DNA from: CBDAPU01 sp965198875
Lineage (GTDB): Bacteria; Pseudomonadota; Gammaproteobacteria; Eutrophobiales; Eutrophobiaceae
Length of the DNA stretch: 64,000 nucleotides
Direction of reading: 5' to 3'
Assembly: GCA_965198875.1 (NCBI GenBank)
Contig: CBDAPU010000001.1
Span: 1,426,001-1,490,000 of the forward strand
Positions 35,645 to 44,028 of the stretch are shown here, in pieces. Numbering within the stretch: the stretch's first letter is position 1; each line of letters begins with the position of its first letter. The notes beneath the pieces are model-generated. The model did no database searches. It was not told the origin of the DNA and saw only the letters and a list, made by a program, of their open reading frames with translations. The position numbers and the translations under genes are program-made.

Positions 35645-36871
35645 TTATTTTTGATTGGCCATAACGTGATCTGTAAATTCATGGACGTTCATTAGCCAGC
35701 TCCTTTGCTCTGTTGAATAGGTATCATGTAATGCACCTGGCACGACCAGTTGCAGATCTTTTGTTTTCATTTCATCCGTCTGGTTTTTGCTGATCGCCGC
35801 TTCGAGTGTTAACAAGTGTTTTTTTGATACTCTGTCTGCTTCTGATAAAACCTGACGCCAACGATCTTTGCATGAAGATTTTACACCCAGCATCGAGAGT
35901 AATAATCCATCAAATCCCGGATCATGATATTGTTTTGCTCCGGGGAAAATAAAATCAGGTTTGGACTTGTTTTCTGTTATCGGGGAGCGGGAGTAATGAA
36001 TACCACATTCATTAAAAAGTATTTCGAGATGGTTTTCCAAAGCAAGCCCGGCTCGACTTTTCCTGCGATTCTGCACTGAAAGTGAAAAGGATATAAAACC
36101 ATCGGCATCATCGTCAAACCCCCGGGACAGACGTTCTCCTATGATATGTTTTTCTATGGTTCTAAAAAGCATTTCCTCTCGCTCCATCCAGGCCATCAAG
36201 GCGCTATCCTGGTCATCAAGGGGGTTTATATCCGCTAATGTTGAGCGTGCATATGTAGAGAAATCTCGAGTGGAAGGTAATTCACCGTTAAATTTTTCAA
36301 GCATATCATCCAGGTAACTTTCCTCTGTTGTCTCAATCGATATGCCTATATTTTCAAGAATAATACGAGAGGCAAACGCTATTTTGTCCTGTTCTGTTTC
36401 CAGCTCTTCACGAACAGAAAAACCGGGGCTTGCAATATCAGAGAAACCAAAAAGCCAAAGAATTTGATGAGCAATTGTTGTATCAGCCTCGGCAACAATA
36501 GCTAGTAAAATATCGCCCGGTTGTTTTGCTATAACGAGTATATCGCCTTCATTGGCAAGTTGTGACACTCTGTTTTCAGGGAAGTACAGCCGGTATTCCC
36601 GGCGCATTACACCCCGCTCTATCCTTGCTTTTTGTCTTGCGTCATACCAGGTAAGAAAACCGTCTTCTATGATTGGCTCATGATCTACATCAGTTATATA
36701 TAGAAATTTCGCTTTATAGCGTACTTTACCCTCAGGTTCTCCAAGCATATTTTTAAGTCCTTCTACTCCGTTAAACTCGTGCTGATTTGATGATAAAATA
36801 TCTGCTTCCACAGAGCTGAGTGTTTTCACAGCTACGCCGTTAAAATATTCTGATAAATACCCGCGTTTCAC
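35645..36871 (-). CDS. EcoRII-like type II restriction endonuclease
   Basis: 408 residues, same length as R.EcoRII (about 404). The N-terminal effector/DNA-binding half is followed by the catalytic half (about 240-400). The latter has ENKSKPDFIFPG and MLGVKSSCKDRWRQVLSEAD, the catalytic region of the EcoRII C-domain (PD-(D/E)xK-like core), and ends LQLVVPGALHDTY. It starts at GTG 36871, overlapping the vsr stop by 4 bp. It likely cuts at CCWGG or a close variant (inferred from family and the Dcm partner) and needs two sites as EcoRII does. It is AT-richer than the flanking genes, a sign of transfer. Confidence 0.93.
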   Translation of the reverse strand: MKRGYLSEYFNGVAVKTLSSVEADILSSNQHEFNGVEGLKNMLGEPEGKVRYKAKFLYITDVDHEPIIEDGFLTWYDARQKARIERGVMRREYRLYFPENRVSQLANEGDILVIAKQPGDILLAIVAEADTTIAHQILWLFGFSDIASPGFSVREELETEQDKIAFASRIILENIGISIETTEESYLDDMLEKFNGELPSTRDFSTYARSTLADINPLDDQDSALMAWMEREEMLFRTIEKHIIGERLSRGFDDDADGFISFSLSVQNRRKSRAGLALENHLEILFNECGIHYSRSPITENKSKPDFIFPGAKQYHDPGFDGLLLSMLGVKSSCKDRWRQVLSEADRVSKKHLLTLEAAISKNQTDEMKTKDLQLVVPGALHDTYSTEQRSWLMNVHEFTDHVMANQK

Positions 36872-37317
36872 CCTGAAATCTCGACCATGTTTTTATTGCT
36901 GTCAAGCCAGTTTTTGATCAGTTTTTCCATATGTGAAGAACTCTTTTTTTTCGTTCCCTTAACAGAACATTCCCACACAACACATATTCTCCAATCAGCA
37001 ATATGCAGATCCCTGATCGCCTTTTTGTCATTTAGAACGTTTCTATTTATTTTGGTTTTCCAAAACTCTGCCCTTGTCTTTGGCCATTTAAAGAGATGAC
37101 ATTGATGACGGTGCCAAAAGCAACCATGAACGAAAATAATCGCACGATATTTTTTTAGTACGATATCAGGCTTTCCCGGTAATTCATCATTATGAATTCG
37201 GAAACGGAAGCCTGATTTGTGCAATAATCTTCGAATCGCAATTTCTGGTTTGGTGTTCCTGGCATGTATGCCCGCCATCATTTGGCTGCGTTTTTTGGAA
37301 CTTACGACATCCATCAT
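36868..37317 (-). CDS. vsr: very short patch repair endonuclease
   Basis: 149-residue Vsr protein. It nicks 5' of T in the T:G mismatch left when 5-methylcytosine in the Dcm site deaminates. Family motifs are visible: NTKPEIAIRRLLHKSGFRFR, the active-site LPGKPDIVLKK (Asp), and IIFVHGCFWHRHQC with the zinc/His region. It overlaps dcm by 4 bp (ATGA) and the endonuclease gene by 4 bp, so the three genes are translationally coupled. It limits the mutational cost of the methylase. Confidence 0.96.
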   Translation of the reverse strand: MMDVVSSKKRSQMMAGIHARNTKPEIAIRRLLHKSGFRFRIHNDELPGKPDIVLKKYRAIIFVHGCFWHRHQCHLFKWPKTRAEFWKTKINRNVLNDKKAIRDLHIADWRICVVWECSVKGTKKKSSSHMEKLIKNWLDSNKNMVEISG

Positions 37318-38564
37318 AAAAATAGCGAGGTTTGTTTTACAGTTTCATTATCTCTGTCACATAACTGCAGGATATGGGGAGACATAATGCGGGCAACTTC
37401 CTTGATAACCGGTATAACCACGCTGTTTCCAAATTGTTTATAAGCCTGGGTGTCGCTTACAGGGATCTTGAAATCTTCAGGAAACCCCATGAGTCTTGCA
37501 CATTCTCTCGGAGTCAGTCTCCTCGGGCGTTTTCTTCTACCTTGATAGACGAGAATTTCTGATCCGTCTTTATAATAGCGAGCGGATAACGTTCGGGAAA
37601 CATCATCTCTATCTACAATACCAAACCCGAAACCATTGCCAGCTTTGCGATGCTTTTCTGCATATGCCTGCAGGTATGCCCATAGTTTTGGTGTAAGCGT
37701 GTATTTGCTATTGACTTTGGCTTTTGGGCCAGTTGTATATGGCTCTTCCGCTTTTTCTTCTCCATTTTCCGAATGTAGAATTGCTGACATCCTGAGTGAA
37801 CCCTTTTCCGGTAATTGAAGGTTCTCCCATGAAAATTCAGTTTTAGCTCTGAATCCAGCTATCAAGAGGCGTTCGCGGTGTTGAGGGACGAAGTGTTGAC
37901 CATCTATTATCTCACAGTGTATGTCGTAACCTAATTCCTCTTCAAGGGTCTGCACAATGACCTTAAACGTATTGCCTTTGTCATGGGATATTAAATTTTT
38001 TACGTTTTCCAGCAAGAAAGCCTGAGGCTTTTTATCTGCGATGATGCGAGCAACATCAAAGAACAGGGTTCCTTGAGTCGTGCATTCAAACCCATGTGGG
38101 TACCCCAGTGCATTTTTTTTGGATACACCGGCAATACTAAAGGGCTGGCAGGGGAAGCCTGCTAGCAAAACGTCATGTTCTGGAATATCCCTTGTGTCAA
38201 CCAGCGTTATATCTCCACAAAAGATGTGGCGTAAGTCCTGAGGGAAATTTTCCAGATAAGTTTTTTTTGCAAACTTGTTCCATTCCGAACTAAAAATACA
38301 GTGCCCCCCATGTTCTTCAAATCCATATCGCATACCCCCGATGCCTGCAAATAAATCTATAAATTTATACGGCGGGTCTTGAACAAGTGGAGTCCCAATT
38401 AAGGGAAGCATCCGTTGCCTGATTGCATCAGAGAGGTATTCGGGAGGGTCGCTCTCTCTGACTTCCCATCGGCGCACGGTTCTAACGTCAACTTTCAGAG
38501 CTTTGGCAATTTCAGCCTGGGTATATAAATTCCGGGCTTCCTTCAGGAGTTCGACAGGATGCAT
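37314..38564 (-). CDS. dcm: DNA cytosine-5 methyltransferase, Dcm/M.EcoRII-like
   Basis: C5-cytosine methylase protecting the host from the EcoRII-like enzyme. An N-terminal helix-turn-helix (TQAEIAKALKVDVRTVRRWE) precedes the AdoMet motif FIDLFAGIGGMRYGF, the catalytic Cys in GFPCQPFSIAG, and ENVKNLISHD. The target-recognition region follows, then the closing motif KQFGNSVVIPV. I start it at the ATG at 38564; a TTG 12 bp upstream is also in frame. M.EcoRII is known to repress its own gene through its N-terminus; the inverted repeat at 38591-38611 would suit that here. Confidence 0.95.
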   Translation of the reverse strand: MHPVELLKEARNLYTQAEIAKALKVDVRTVRRWEVRESDPPEYLSDAIRQRMLPLIGTPLVQDPPYKFIDLFAGIGGMRYGFEEHGGHCIFSSEWNKFAKKTYLENFPQDLRHIFCGDITLVDTRDIPEHDVLLAGFPCQPFSIAGVSKKNALGYPHGFECTTQGTLFFDVARIIADKKPQAFLLENVKNLISHDKGNTFKVIVQTLEEELGYDIHCEIIDGQHFVPQHRERLLIAGFRAKTEFSWENLQLPEKGSLRMSAILHSENGEEKAEEPYTTGPKAKVNSKYTLTPKLWAYLQAYAEKHRKAGNGFGFGIVDRDDVSRTLSARYYKDGSEILVYQGRRKRPRRLTPRECARLMGFPEDFKIPVSDTQAYKQFGNSVVIPVIKEVARIMSPHILQLCDRDNETVKQTSLFL

Positions 38565-38576
38565 TTGGTTGATCAA

Positions 38577-38946
38577 GAAGGTTTACGTGTGGACATCAGG
38601 CCATTATGTCCGCATTTCTTCCCTTATACAAGGGCTATTTTATGCTAAATGTAAATCATTAAGTGCTATCAGACTGAGGGCCTAAGTAAACGCAGGACTA
38701 CCCGGGGCCCCGGTGCAAAAGCCGATCTGACAAATGCAGCATGTTGGCGCGCCTTTAGCTACAACGAACTGATCGCCCGTGATAAAACAAACCTCGATGT
38801 CTTCTCACTCAAAGATGCATCCCCAGGTTTATACCCGTTCTCGCAAGGCTGATGCTGTGGCTGGTGAGGGTAGCAGTGACAGAAGGTGTGCACTTAACTC
38901 ACCGATCAGGAAAATAACTCGCTATTATAACACTTCATCAGTATTT
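38577..38946. other. upstream flank of restriction island
   Basis: 370 bp between dcm and the end of a minus-strand ATP-grasp gene. It holds the dcm promoter region with the inverted repeat listed separately and a shorter CCCTT/AAGGG dyad at 38621-38634. No gene, integrase or flanking direct repeat marking an insertion boundary was seen. Confidence 0.45.
38591..38611. promoter_or_regulatory. dcm: inverted repeat before dcm, possible autoregulatory operator
   Basis: GGACAT and ATGTCC flank a 9-nt spacer, a perfect 6-9-6 dyad 27 bp upstream of the dcm ATG. Its position and the HTH in the methylase make it a candidate autorepression site (inference). Confidence 0.5.
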
Positions 38947-39900
38947 TCAGATGTTGGCCCATCTGTTGCACTGGCGAGTTGAGTCTGCTCGCTTCTTTAA
39001 GGACAGCGGATCAGAGGAAAGATACCGATGACAGATGTCGTCAACCAATAAATCGGCAATATCTAACGGGCATACCGATTGTAACCCGCGCCAGGCCGGC
39101 ACGCTGTTGACTTCAAGCACCAGATAGTTCCCCTGCCTGTCTCTGATGATGTCCACGCCTCCGTATGAAATGCCGCTTGACCTGGATGCCGCCTCAGCTA
39201 ACGCTTTTAATTCAGGCGTTAATACAGCCGGCAGACAATCACCGCCCCGGGCACGATTCCTCACCCAGTGATCGGAAATGCGCTCCATTGCCGCCACCGC
39301 CCGATGATGAATGACGAACACACGCCAGTCCCTGCCGTCCTCATCGTCCTGCTCGATGAAGTGTTGCAGGTAGTAAACCCCGTTGATCATCGCCTGATCC
39401 AGCTCGTAATCATGGGAGTTGATGAGTTGCAAACCACGGCCACAATTTCCGAACAGGGGTTTTTGCACCAGTGCATGTCCTCTACCTAGCTGCGCGGCAA
39501 TCACCCCATCGGCCGCTTCACGGGTCTCGCATACCCACACCGGCGGGCTGGGGATCTGGTGTTTGATCAGCAGAAAGCTGGTCATGGCCTTGTCCACCGT
39601 GCGCTCCACACTGGCGGCATCGTTATAGATCAGCACTCCGGAGCGCTTCAGTGCATGCAGAATATCCAGACGGAAACTCACCGCTTCAAAACTGCCGCTG
39701 GCGATAGCACGGACAAAAACCGCATCAGGCAAGCTATCGTCATAACCCGGCATATCAATACCGGTGAGGTTTTTCTCAAAGCCGATATGGCATTCGCTTA
39801 AAGAGAGGACAGTGGTATGAATAGCCCGTTTATCAAATGCCCGGATCAGTTGTCGCTCATGCCAACCGTTGTTTTCAGAGAAGATGAGTGCGTTTTTCAT
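38947..39900 (-). CDS. ATP-grasp ligase, RimK-like
   Basis: About 317-residue ATP-grasp enzyme forming an acyl-phosphate then an amide, RimK/MptN type. Landmarks are DKAMTSFLLIKHQIPSPP (substrate/ATP entry), the ATP-binding lysine in GHALVQKPLFGNCGRGL, and Mg ligands in VLEVNSVPAW. The ATG at 39900 is preferred over a TTG at 39903. Similar genes accompany tetrahydromethanopterin C1-transfer genes in methylotrophs. It is divergent from another ATP-grasp gene also of that kind, and the two starts are under 60 bp apart. A cofactor glutamylation-type role is inferred, not shown. Confidence 0.85.
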   Translation of the reverse strand: MKNALIFSENNGWHERQLIRAFDKRAIHTTVLSLSECHIGFEKNLTGIDMPGYDDSLPDAVFVRAIASGSFEAVSFRLDILHALKRSGVLIYNDAASVERTVDKAMTSFLLIKHQIPSPPVWVCETREAADGVIAAQLGRGHALVQKPLFGNCGRGLQLINSHDYELDQAMINGVYYLQHFIEQDDEDGRDWRVFVIHHRAVAAMERISDHWVRNRARGGDCLPAVLTPELKALAEAASRSSGISYGGVDIIRDRQGNYLVLEVNSVPAWRGLQSVCPLDIADLLVDDICHRYLSSDPLSLKKRADSTRQCNRWANI

Positions 39901-39953
39901 CAATGGTTTTTAAGGCCAAGCCATATCAACAACACAGTATAATGATAAAACCC

Positions 39954-40982
39954 ATGAGCGATAAACGCATCATTATTGTCGGCGCCAGCGCCCGGGCGGC
40001 GGCCTTCTCCGCCAGCCGATCCGGTTATACGCCTTATTGGATAGACCGCTTTGGTGATGAAGACCTGCAAGAGAAGTTTGAGGGGCAAACGGTAGAACCA
40101 GCCCATTACCCCGATGGGATCGTCGGTTTGCTAGAACAGGCCCCCGATGCGCCAGTGATGTACACCGGGGCGATGGAAAACCACTTGCAGGTGTTGGAGA
40201 GAATATCTGAGCAATTTATTTTGCTGGGTAATTCTCAGGAAGTCTGTGCAAAGGTGCGCGAGCCTGCTCGGCTGGCTGAGGTCTTCCAACAACACAACAT
40301 CCCATCTCCCGAAATGCAGCCCTGCATGCAAACAAATGACGGCGACTGGTTGTTGAAACCCATCCACAGTGCGGGCGGGGTTGGCATTGAACGGTTTATC
40401 GGCCAGTGTGTCGATAAACACCATTACCTGCAGGCGTTTATGCCGGGGGAGCATTATTCTGCCGTATTTGTGGGTGGAAGAGATGATTGTCATCTGCTCG
40501 GCGTCACACAACAACTCATCGGCCTGCCGGAATGTCATGCAGGGCGGTTCAGCTATTGTGGCAGCATCGGCCCGCTAACATTGAGTGAGCCAGAGCAGCA
40601 ACAATGGTTGCACATCGGAAGCACCATTTACCATGAGTTTAACGTGCGAGGATTGTTCGGCATTGACGCCGTTAAACAGGATGAAAAAGTTTATCCCATT
40701 GAAATTAACCCTAGATATACCGCCTCGGTAGAGGTGATTGAGTTAGGTATGGGTTATCAGGGCATTCAGTTACATTGTGATGGCTTCTCTGGCGAGCCCG
40801 TCTCTTTTTTAAGGCGCGCGCCACGGTGGTTGCTGGGCAAAGCCTGTCTGTTCGCACCGCATGATTTCGTATTTCATCAAATCCCGGCGACGATGTATCA
40901 GCAAGGGGATGAGCTATTTTTTTTCAACGGCGGATGTGCCCGTCTGAGGGGGCGGCGATCAAAAAAGGCCAGCCTGTTTTAA
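39954..40982 (+). CDS. ATP-grasp protein, C1-cofactor-cluster type, frameshifted end
   Basis: About 342 residues from MSDKRIIIVGASARAAAFSA (in-frame ATGs also at 39942 and 39888, none with a good ribosome site). ATP-grasp core: WLLKPIHSAGGVGIERF and YPIEINPRYTASVEVIE. It resembles the ATP-grasp gene near H4MPT-dependent formaldehyde-oxidation genes. After FFFNGG the frame runs into an Arg-rich tail and stops at 40982. Another frame continues with PSEGAAIKKGQPVLTILV to a TGA at 41090-41092 that overlaps the next gene's start, so one lost base near 40939-40941 best explains the end. Confidence 0.8.
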   Translation: MSDKRIIIVGASARAAAFSASRSGYTPYWIDRFGDEDLQEKFEGQTVEPAHYPDGIVGLLEQAPDAPVMYTGAMENHLQVLERISEQFILLGNSQEVCAKVREPARLAEVFQQHNIPSPEMQPCMQTNDGDWLLKPIHSAGGVGIERFIGQCVDKHHYLQAFMPGEHYSAVFVGGRDDCHLLGVTQQLIGLPECHAGRFSYCGSIGPLTLSEPEQQQWLHIGSTIYHEFNVRGLFGIDAVKQDEKVYPIEINPRYTASVEVIELGMGYQGIQLHCDGFSGEPVSFLRRAPRWLLGKACLFAPHDFVFHQIPATMYQQGDELFFFNGGCARLRGRRSKKASLF

Positions 40983-41084
40983 CCATCCTTGTCAGCGCCG
41001 ATGATCGGCAATCCATCATCGACTCATTATTAAGGGTAAGTCGGATCATCTATGAACACCTGGGTGTGCATCCCCGGAGGGAGC

Positions 41085-41525
41085 ATGAATGAGGCGGTTA
41101 AGCGCTCCCTGAGCGGTTTTTACCTGTTGCCGGATTTTCTCTTTCACTCGCCGCTGAGGTTTCTGGCATACATCGCATACCGTAACGGCAAGCTCAAGGT
41201 CGGGTTGGTCGGGATCCCTTACCTGGTATTCGAATTGTTTGTGGTCGAGGACATGAAAACGGCGATCTATTTTGAGAACATACACGCCTGGGCGGAGAGA
41301 TCTGATTTCTGCAACACGAACGCAACCCTGTGCTGGCAGCTTGATCCGGCTTCCGGTCGACCTGAGCGCATAGCGATCCGATCCAGGCTCGGCGACTTCG
41401 ATGCGGAGTACCGAGAAACCCGCCCGCCATCGGCCCTGTGGATCGTCCCCATACAGAGCTTTATTGCCCCGGGTGCGGATCTTTTTACTTTCTGTAAAAT
41501 AATGCGAGGATTGAGAGATACATAG
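41085..41525 (+). CDS. unknown protein coupled to ATP-grasp gene
   Basis: 146 residues from the ATG at 41085, which has a strong GGAGG 5 bp before it. A frame opening at 41052 is less likely. No family recognised. The composition is that of a soluble globular protein with aromatic-rich strands (LVFELFVVEDMKTAIYFE). Its start overlaps the restored stop of the ATP-grasp gene by 8 nt, so it belongs to the same operon. Part of its 3' half (41369-41463) is repeated downstream at 41521-41615. Confidence 0.65.
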   Translation: MNEAVKRSLSGFYLLPDFLFHSPLRFLAYIAYRNGKLKVGLVGIPYLVFELFVVEDMKTAIYFENIHAWAERSDFCNTNATLCWQLDPASGRPERIAIRSRLGDFDAEYRETRPPSALWIVPIQSFIAPGADLFTFCKIMRGLRDT

Positions 41526-41615
41526 CGATCCGATCCAGGCTCGGCGACTTTGACGCGGAGTATCGAGAACCCCGCCTGTTATCGGCCCTGTGGATCGTTC
41601 TCATGCACAGCCTTT
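41369..41615. repeat. diverged direct repeat of about 95 bp
   Basis: Copies at 41369-41463 and 41521-41615, 152 bp apart, agree at the great majority of positions (from CATAGCGATCCGATCC to the GCTTTA/CCTTTA end). The left copy encodes part of the unknown protein. The right copy, read in the matching frame, gives the same residues for the first half with several silent changes (TTC/TTT, GAT/GAC, TAC/TAT). Confidence 0.8.
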
Positions 41616-41689
41616 AGTGAGGCCGCATTAAAATTTAAGGCCGTCTGGCAACCTTTTAATCGAGGAAAAATAAATAACCGGAGCAGGAA

Positions 41690-42730
41690 ATGAAGTTAGG
41701 CATATTGGCGGGATATTCCGGCGAGAAGATCAGCTTGCCGATGGATGAGATACTGGAAGCAGAGCGGCTGGGTTATGACTCAGTGTGGACGGCGGAAGCC
41801 TATGGCTCTGATGCGGTCACACCGGCGGCATGGATATTGGCGTTGACTTCCACGATAAAAGTGGGGACGGCGATCATGCAGATCCCGGCAAGAACACCTG
41901 CCGCCACCGCCATGACGGCCATGACGCTGAATGAGCTTTCAGGCGGCCGGTTTATACTGGGATTGGGCCCGTCTGGCCCACAGGTTGTTGAGGGCTGGCA
42001 TGGGGCCTCCTATGGGAGGCCACTGACCCGCATGCGCGAGTACATCAGTATTATCAGACAGGTGTTTGCCCGGGAGGCCCCGGTGCAGTTCGAAGGTTAT
42101 CATTATCAACTACCTTTTAAGGGAGAGGGGGCCACTGGCCTTGGCAAGCCGTTAAAGAGTATTTTGCATGGCGATCCGAGCGCCAGGATCTATACCGGCG
42201 CCATTACCCCCGCCGGTGTGGAATTGGCGGCGGAGCTGGCGGACGGCTTCTTCGCCGTGTGGATGAACCCGGAGCGCTTCGATGTGTTTGCCGATGGCCT
42301 GCAAAGTGGTTTTGGCAAAGCGGGTAACGGCAAGGGGCTGGCGGATTTTGATGTGGCGCCCTTTGTACGGGTTGAAATGGGGGATGACGTCCATGCCTGC
42401 CGTATGAAAGTCAAACAGGAGCTGGCCCTGTATGTGGGGGGTATGGGCGCGCGCAATAAAAACTTCTATAACGATTATACAAAAAAGCTGGGTTATGAAG
42501 CGGCGGCGGTGACGGTGCAGGAGCGGTATTTATCCGGAGACAAACAAGGCGCCGCTGAGGCAATCCCCGATGAGTACGTGGATGACGTCTATTTGGTCGG
42601 CCCGCCGGAGCACATCAAAGAACAATTACAACGCTGGAAGGCAGCCGCCGATAAAGGCCACGTGGGGACTCTGTGCATTGGCGGCGCCTCGATCGATGCC
42701 CTTCGTCTCATTGCCGAAGAATGCCTTTGA
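41690..42730 (+). CDS. LLM-class oxidoreductase, probably F420-dependent
   Basis: 346-residue luciferase-like TIM-barrel oxidoreductase. It opens MKLGILAGYSGEKISLPMDE and has DSVWTAEAYGSDAVTP, TIKVGTAIMQIPARTPA and GRFILGLGPSGPQVVEGWHG, the pattern of F420-dependent members such as the Rv3520c-like group. FMN-dependent relatives look similar, so cofactor use is inferred. A good site (GGAGCAGG) precedes the ATG. No F420 biosynthesis genes are in this window. It follows the ATP-grasp/unknown genes by 165 bp. Confidence 0.85.
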   Translation: MKLGILAGYSGEKISLPMDEILEAERLGYDSVWTAEAYGSDAVTPAAWILALTSTIKVGTAIMQIPARTPAATAMTAMTLNELSGGRFILGLGPSGPQVVEGWHGASYGRPLTRMREYISIIRQVFAREAPVQFEGYHYQLPFKGEGATGLGKPLKSILHGDPSARIYTGAITPAGVELAAELADGFFAVWMNPERFDVFADGLQSGFGKAGNGKGLADFDVAPFVRVEMGDDVHACRMKVKQELALYVGGMGARNKNFYNDYTKKLGYEAAAVTVQERYLSGDKQGAAEAIPDEYVDDVYLVGPPEHIKEQLQRWKAAADKGHVGTLCIGGASIDALRLIAEECL

Positions 42731-43219
42731 TGATCGGGCAGGGCGGATCCGAGGCAATCCTTCGCACCAAGCCGATCCGGTCAAATCATCATGGCAAGAG
42801 GCGGGGTGGATGGTTGCGGCCTTGGTGAGCGGGTGATCCTCATCGCCGGGCGACATCAGCCAGCCCCGTTCAAACGGCATGGATGAGTGACGGGCCAAAA
42901 TCACTTTGTAGCTGATCGGCTTTATCACCTGTTAAGGGGATGACGGTTGGCGGGTGCTTTTTGTGATAGCAGGCTTTCTTTGCGAGCATCATCGCCTGGC
43001 AGGGCGGTCTGTTACGCAACAACACAATCAGGATTGTCCGCCAGGTTATGATCTCCGGGATCTGTGTTTTTATCACCCTGGATCATCAGCGGGCTTTTCC
43101 CGGCAATTTGTTCGGCGATCTCGAAAATGCGATCAGGCAGGGACCCCCGATGATCATCGAATATGGCAATGTGGTTTTCAACTGACAGCCTCGCGGCGGT
43201 CTGTTCCGTCATGGTTTAC
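42731..43219. other. convergent gap with one possible small gene
   Basis: 489 bp between the LLM oxidoreductase and a minus-strand SDR. The only candidate is the minus-strand ORF at 43012-43212 (listed separately). The remainder shows no gene, RNA or terminator I can support. Confidence 0.4.
43012..43212 (-). CDS. possible small or degraded gene after SDR
   Basis: A 66-residue frame beginning 7 bp after the SDR stop, with AGGTAGG before its ATG. The start (RLSVENHIAIFDDHRGSLPD, then RIFEIAEQIAGKSPLMI) reads like a normal soluble protein, and the frame ends in a non-descript tail. It could be a real short gene or the 5' remnant of a longer decayed one. No family recognised. Confidence 0.3.
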   Translation of the reverse strand: MTEQTAARLSVENHIAIFDDHRGSLPDRIFEIAEQIAGKSPLMIQGDKNTDPGDHNLADNPDCVVA

Positions 43220-43993
43220 CTACCTGGGCTGCATCCGTATGCCGCCGTCGATGCGGATACATTCCGCATTGATATAATCATTTTCAATAATGCACTGGGC
43301 AAGATGGGCGACTTCCTCCGCCTGGCCTAATCGCTTCGGATGAAGAACAGAGGCTTCCAACGACGTAATCATCTTCTCATCCAGGTTATGAAAGAGCGGT
43401 GTTTCGATCAATCCGGGAGAGAGGGTGTTGAGCCGGATCCCGGCGCTGGCCAGCTCCCTGGCTATGGGCAGCATCATGCCGATCACGCCGGCTTTGCTGG
43501 CGCTGTACGCCGCCTGCCCGATCTGTCCTTCACTGGCGGCCACCGAGGCCGTGTTAATGATCACCCCTCTGTTGCCATACTCATCCAGAGGCGCATTCTT
43601 CATCATTTGCTCCGCCGCCAGACGCAGCACGTTAAATGTGCCGACAAGGTTGATCTGGATCACGTTGTTGTATAGATCAAGTGGATGGGGGCCGTCCTTG
43701 CCAACGGTTTTTGCGCTGGCAAGGATACCGGCGAAGTTACAGCAGATGTGGATGGCATGGAATTCAGACAGGGTATGCTCAATGGCCTGACCTACGGACT
43801 CCTCATCGGTCACATCCACGTTTCGAAAGATAACCTTAGCGCCTAGTTCATCCGCCAGCCTGTGACCCGCCTGCGCATTTCGATCAAAAATACCGACCCT
43901 GGCCCCGGCCGCCGCCAAGCGTCTCACCGTGGCCTCTCCCAGGCCCGATCCCCCGCCGGTGACGATGGCTGTTTTGCCCGATATGTGCACCAA
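43220..43993 (-). CDS. short-chain dehydrogenase, 3-hydroxyacyl-CoA type
   Basis: 257-residue NAD(H)-dependent SDR. It has nucleotide-binding TGGGSGLGEA, Asp38-type acceptor in GIFDRNAQ, NFAGI, catalytic Ser in NTASVAASEGQ, and YSASK, and ends with IRIDGGIRMQPR. The layout (LDLYNNVIQINLVGTFNVLRLA and EYGNRGVIINTASVAA) resembles type II 3-hydroxyacyl-CoA dehydrogenase/HSD10. It is divergent from an enoyl-CoA hydratase, consistent with an acyl-CoA or branched-chain role. The exact substrate is unknown. Confidence 0.88.
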   Translation of the reverse strand: MVHISGKTAIVTGGGSGLGEATVRRLAAAGARVGIFDRNAQAGHRLADELGAKVIFRNVDVTDEESVGQAIEHTLSEFHAIHICCNFAGILASAKTVGKDGPHPLDLYNNVIQINLVGTFNVLRLAAEQMMKNAPLDEYGNRGVIINTASVAASEGQIGQAAYSASKAGVIGMMLPIARELASAGIRLNTLSPGLIETPLFHNLDEKMITSLEASVLHPKRLGQAEEVAHLAQCIIENDYINAECIRIDGGIRMQPR

Positions 43994-44013
43994 GCCCCCC
44001 AGATGTTGTTATA

Positions 44014-44028
44014 TGTTGAATATCAACA
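44014..44028. promoter_or_regulatory. operator-like dyad between SDR and hydratase genes
   Basis: TGTTGA-ATA-TCAACA, a perfect 6-3-6 inverted repeat 21 bp from the SDR start and about 107 bp before the hydratase start. A GTGATCAC palindrome lies 8 bp further right (44036-44043). Both suit regulation of a divergent promoter; no adjacent regulator gene identifies the binder. Confidence 0.45.
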
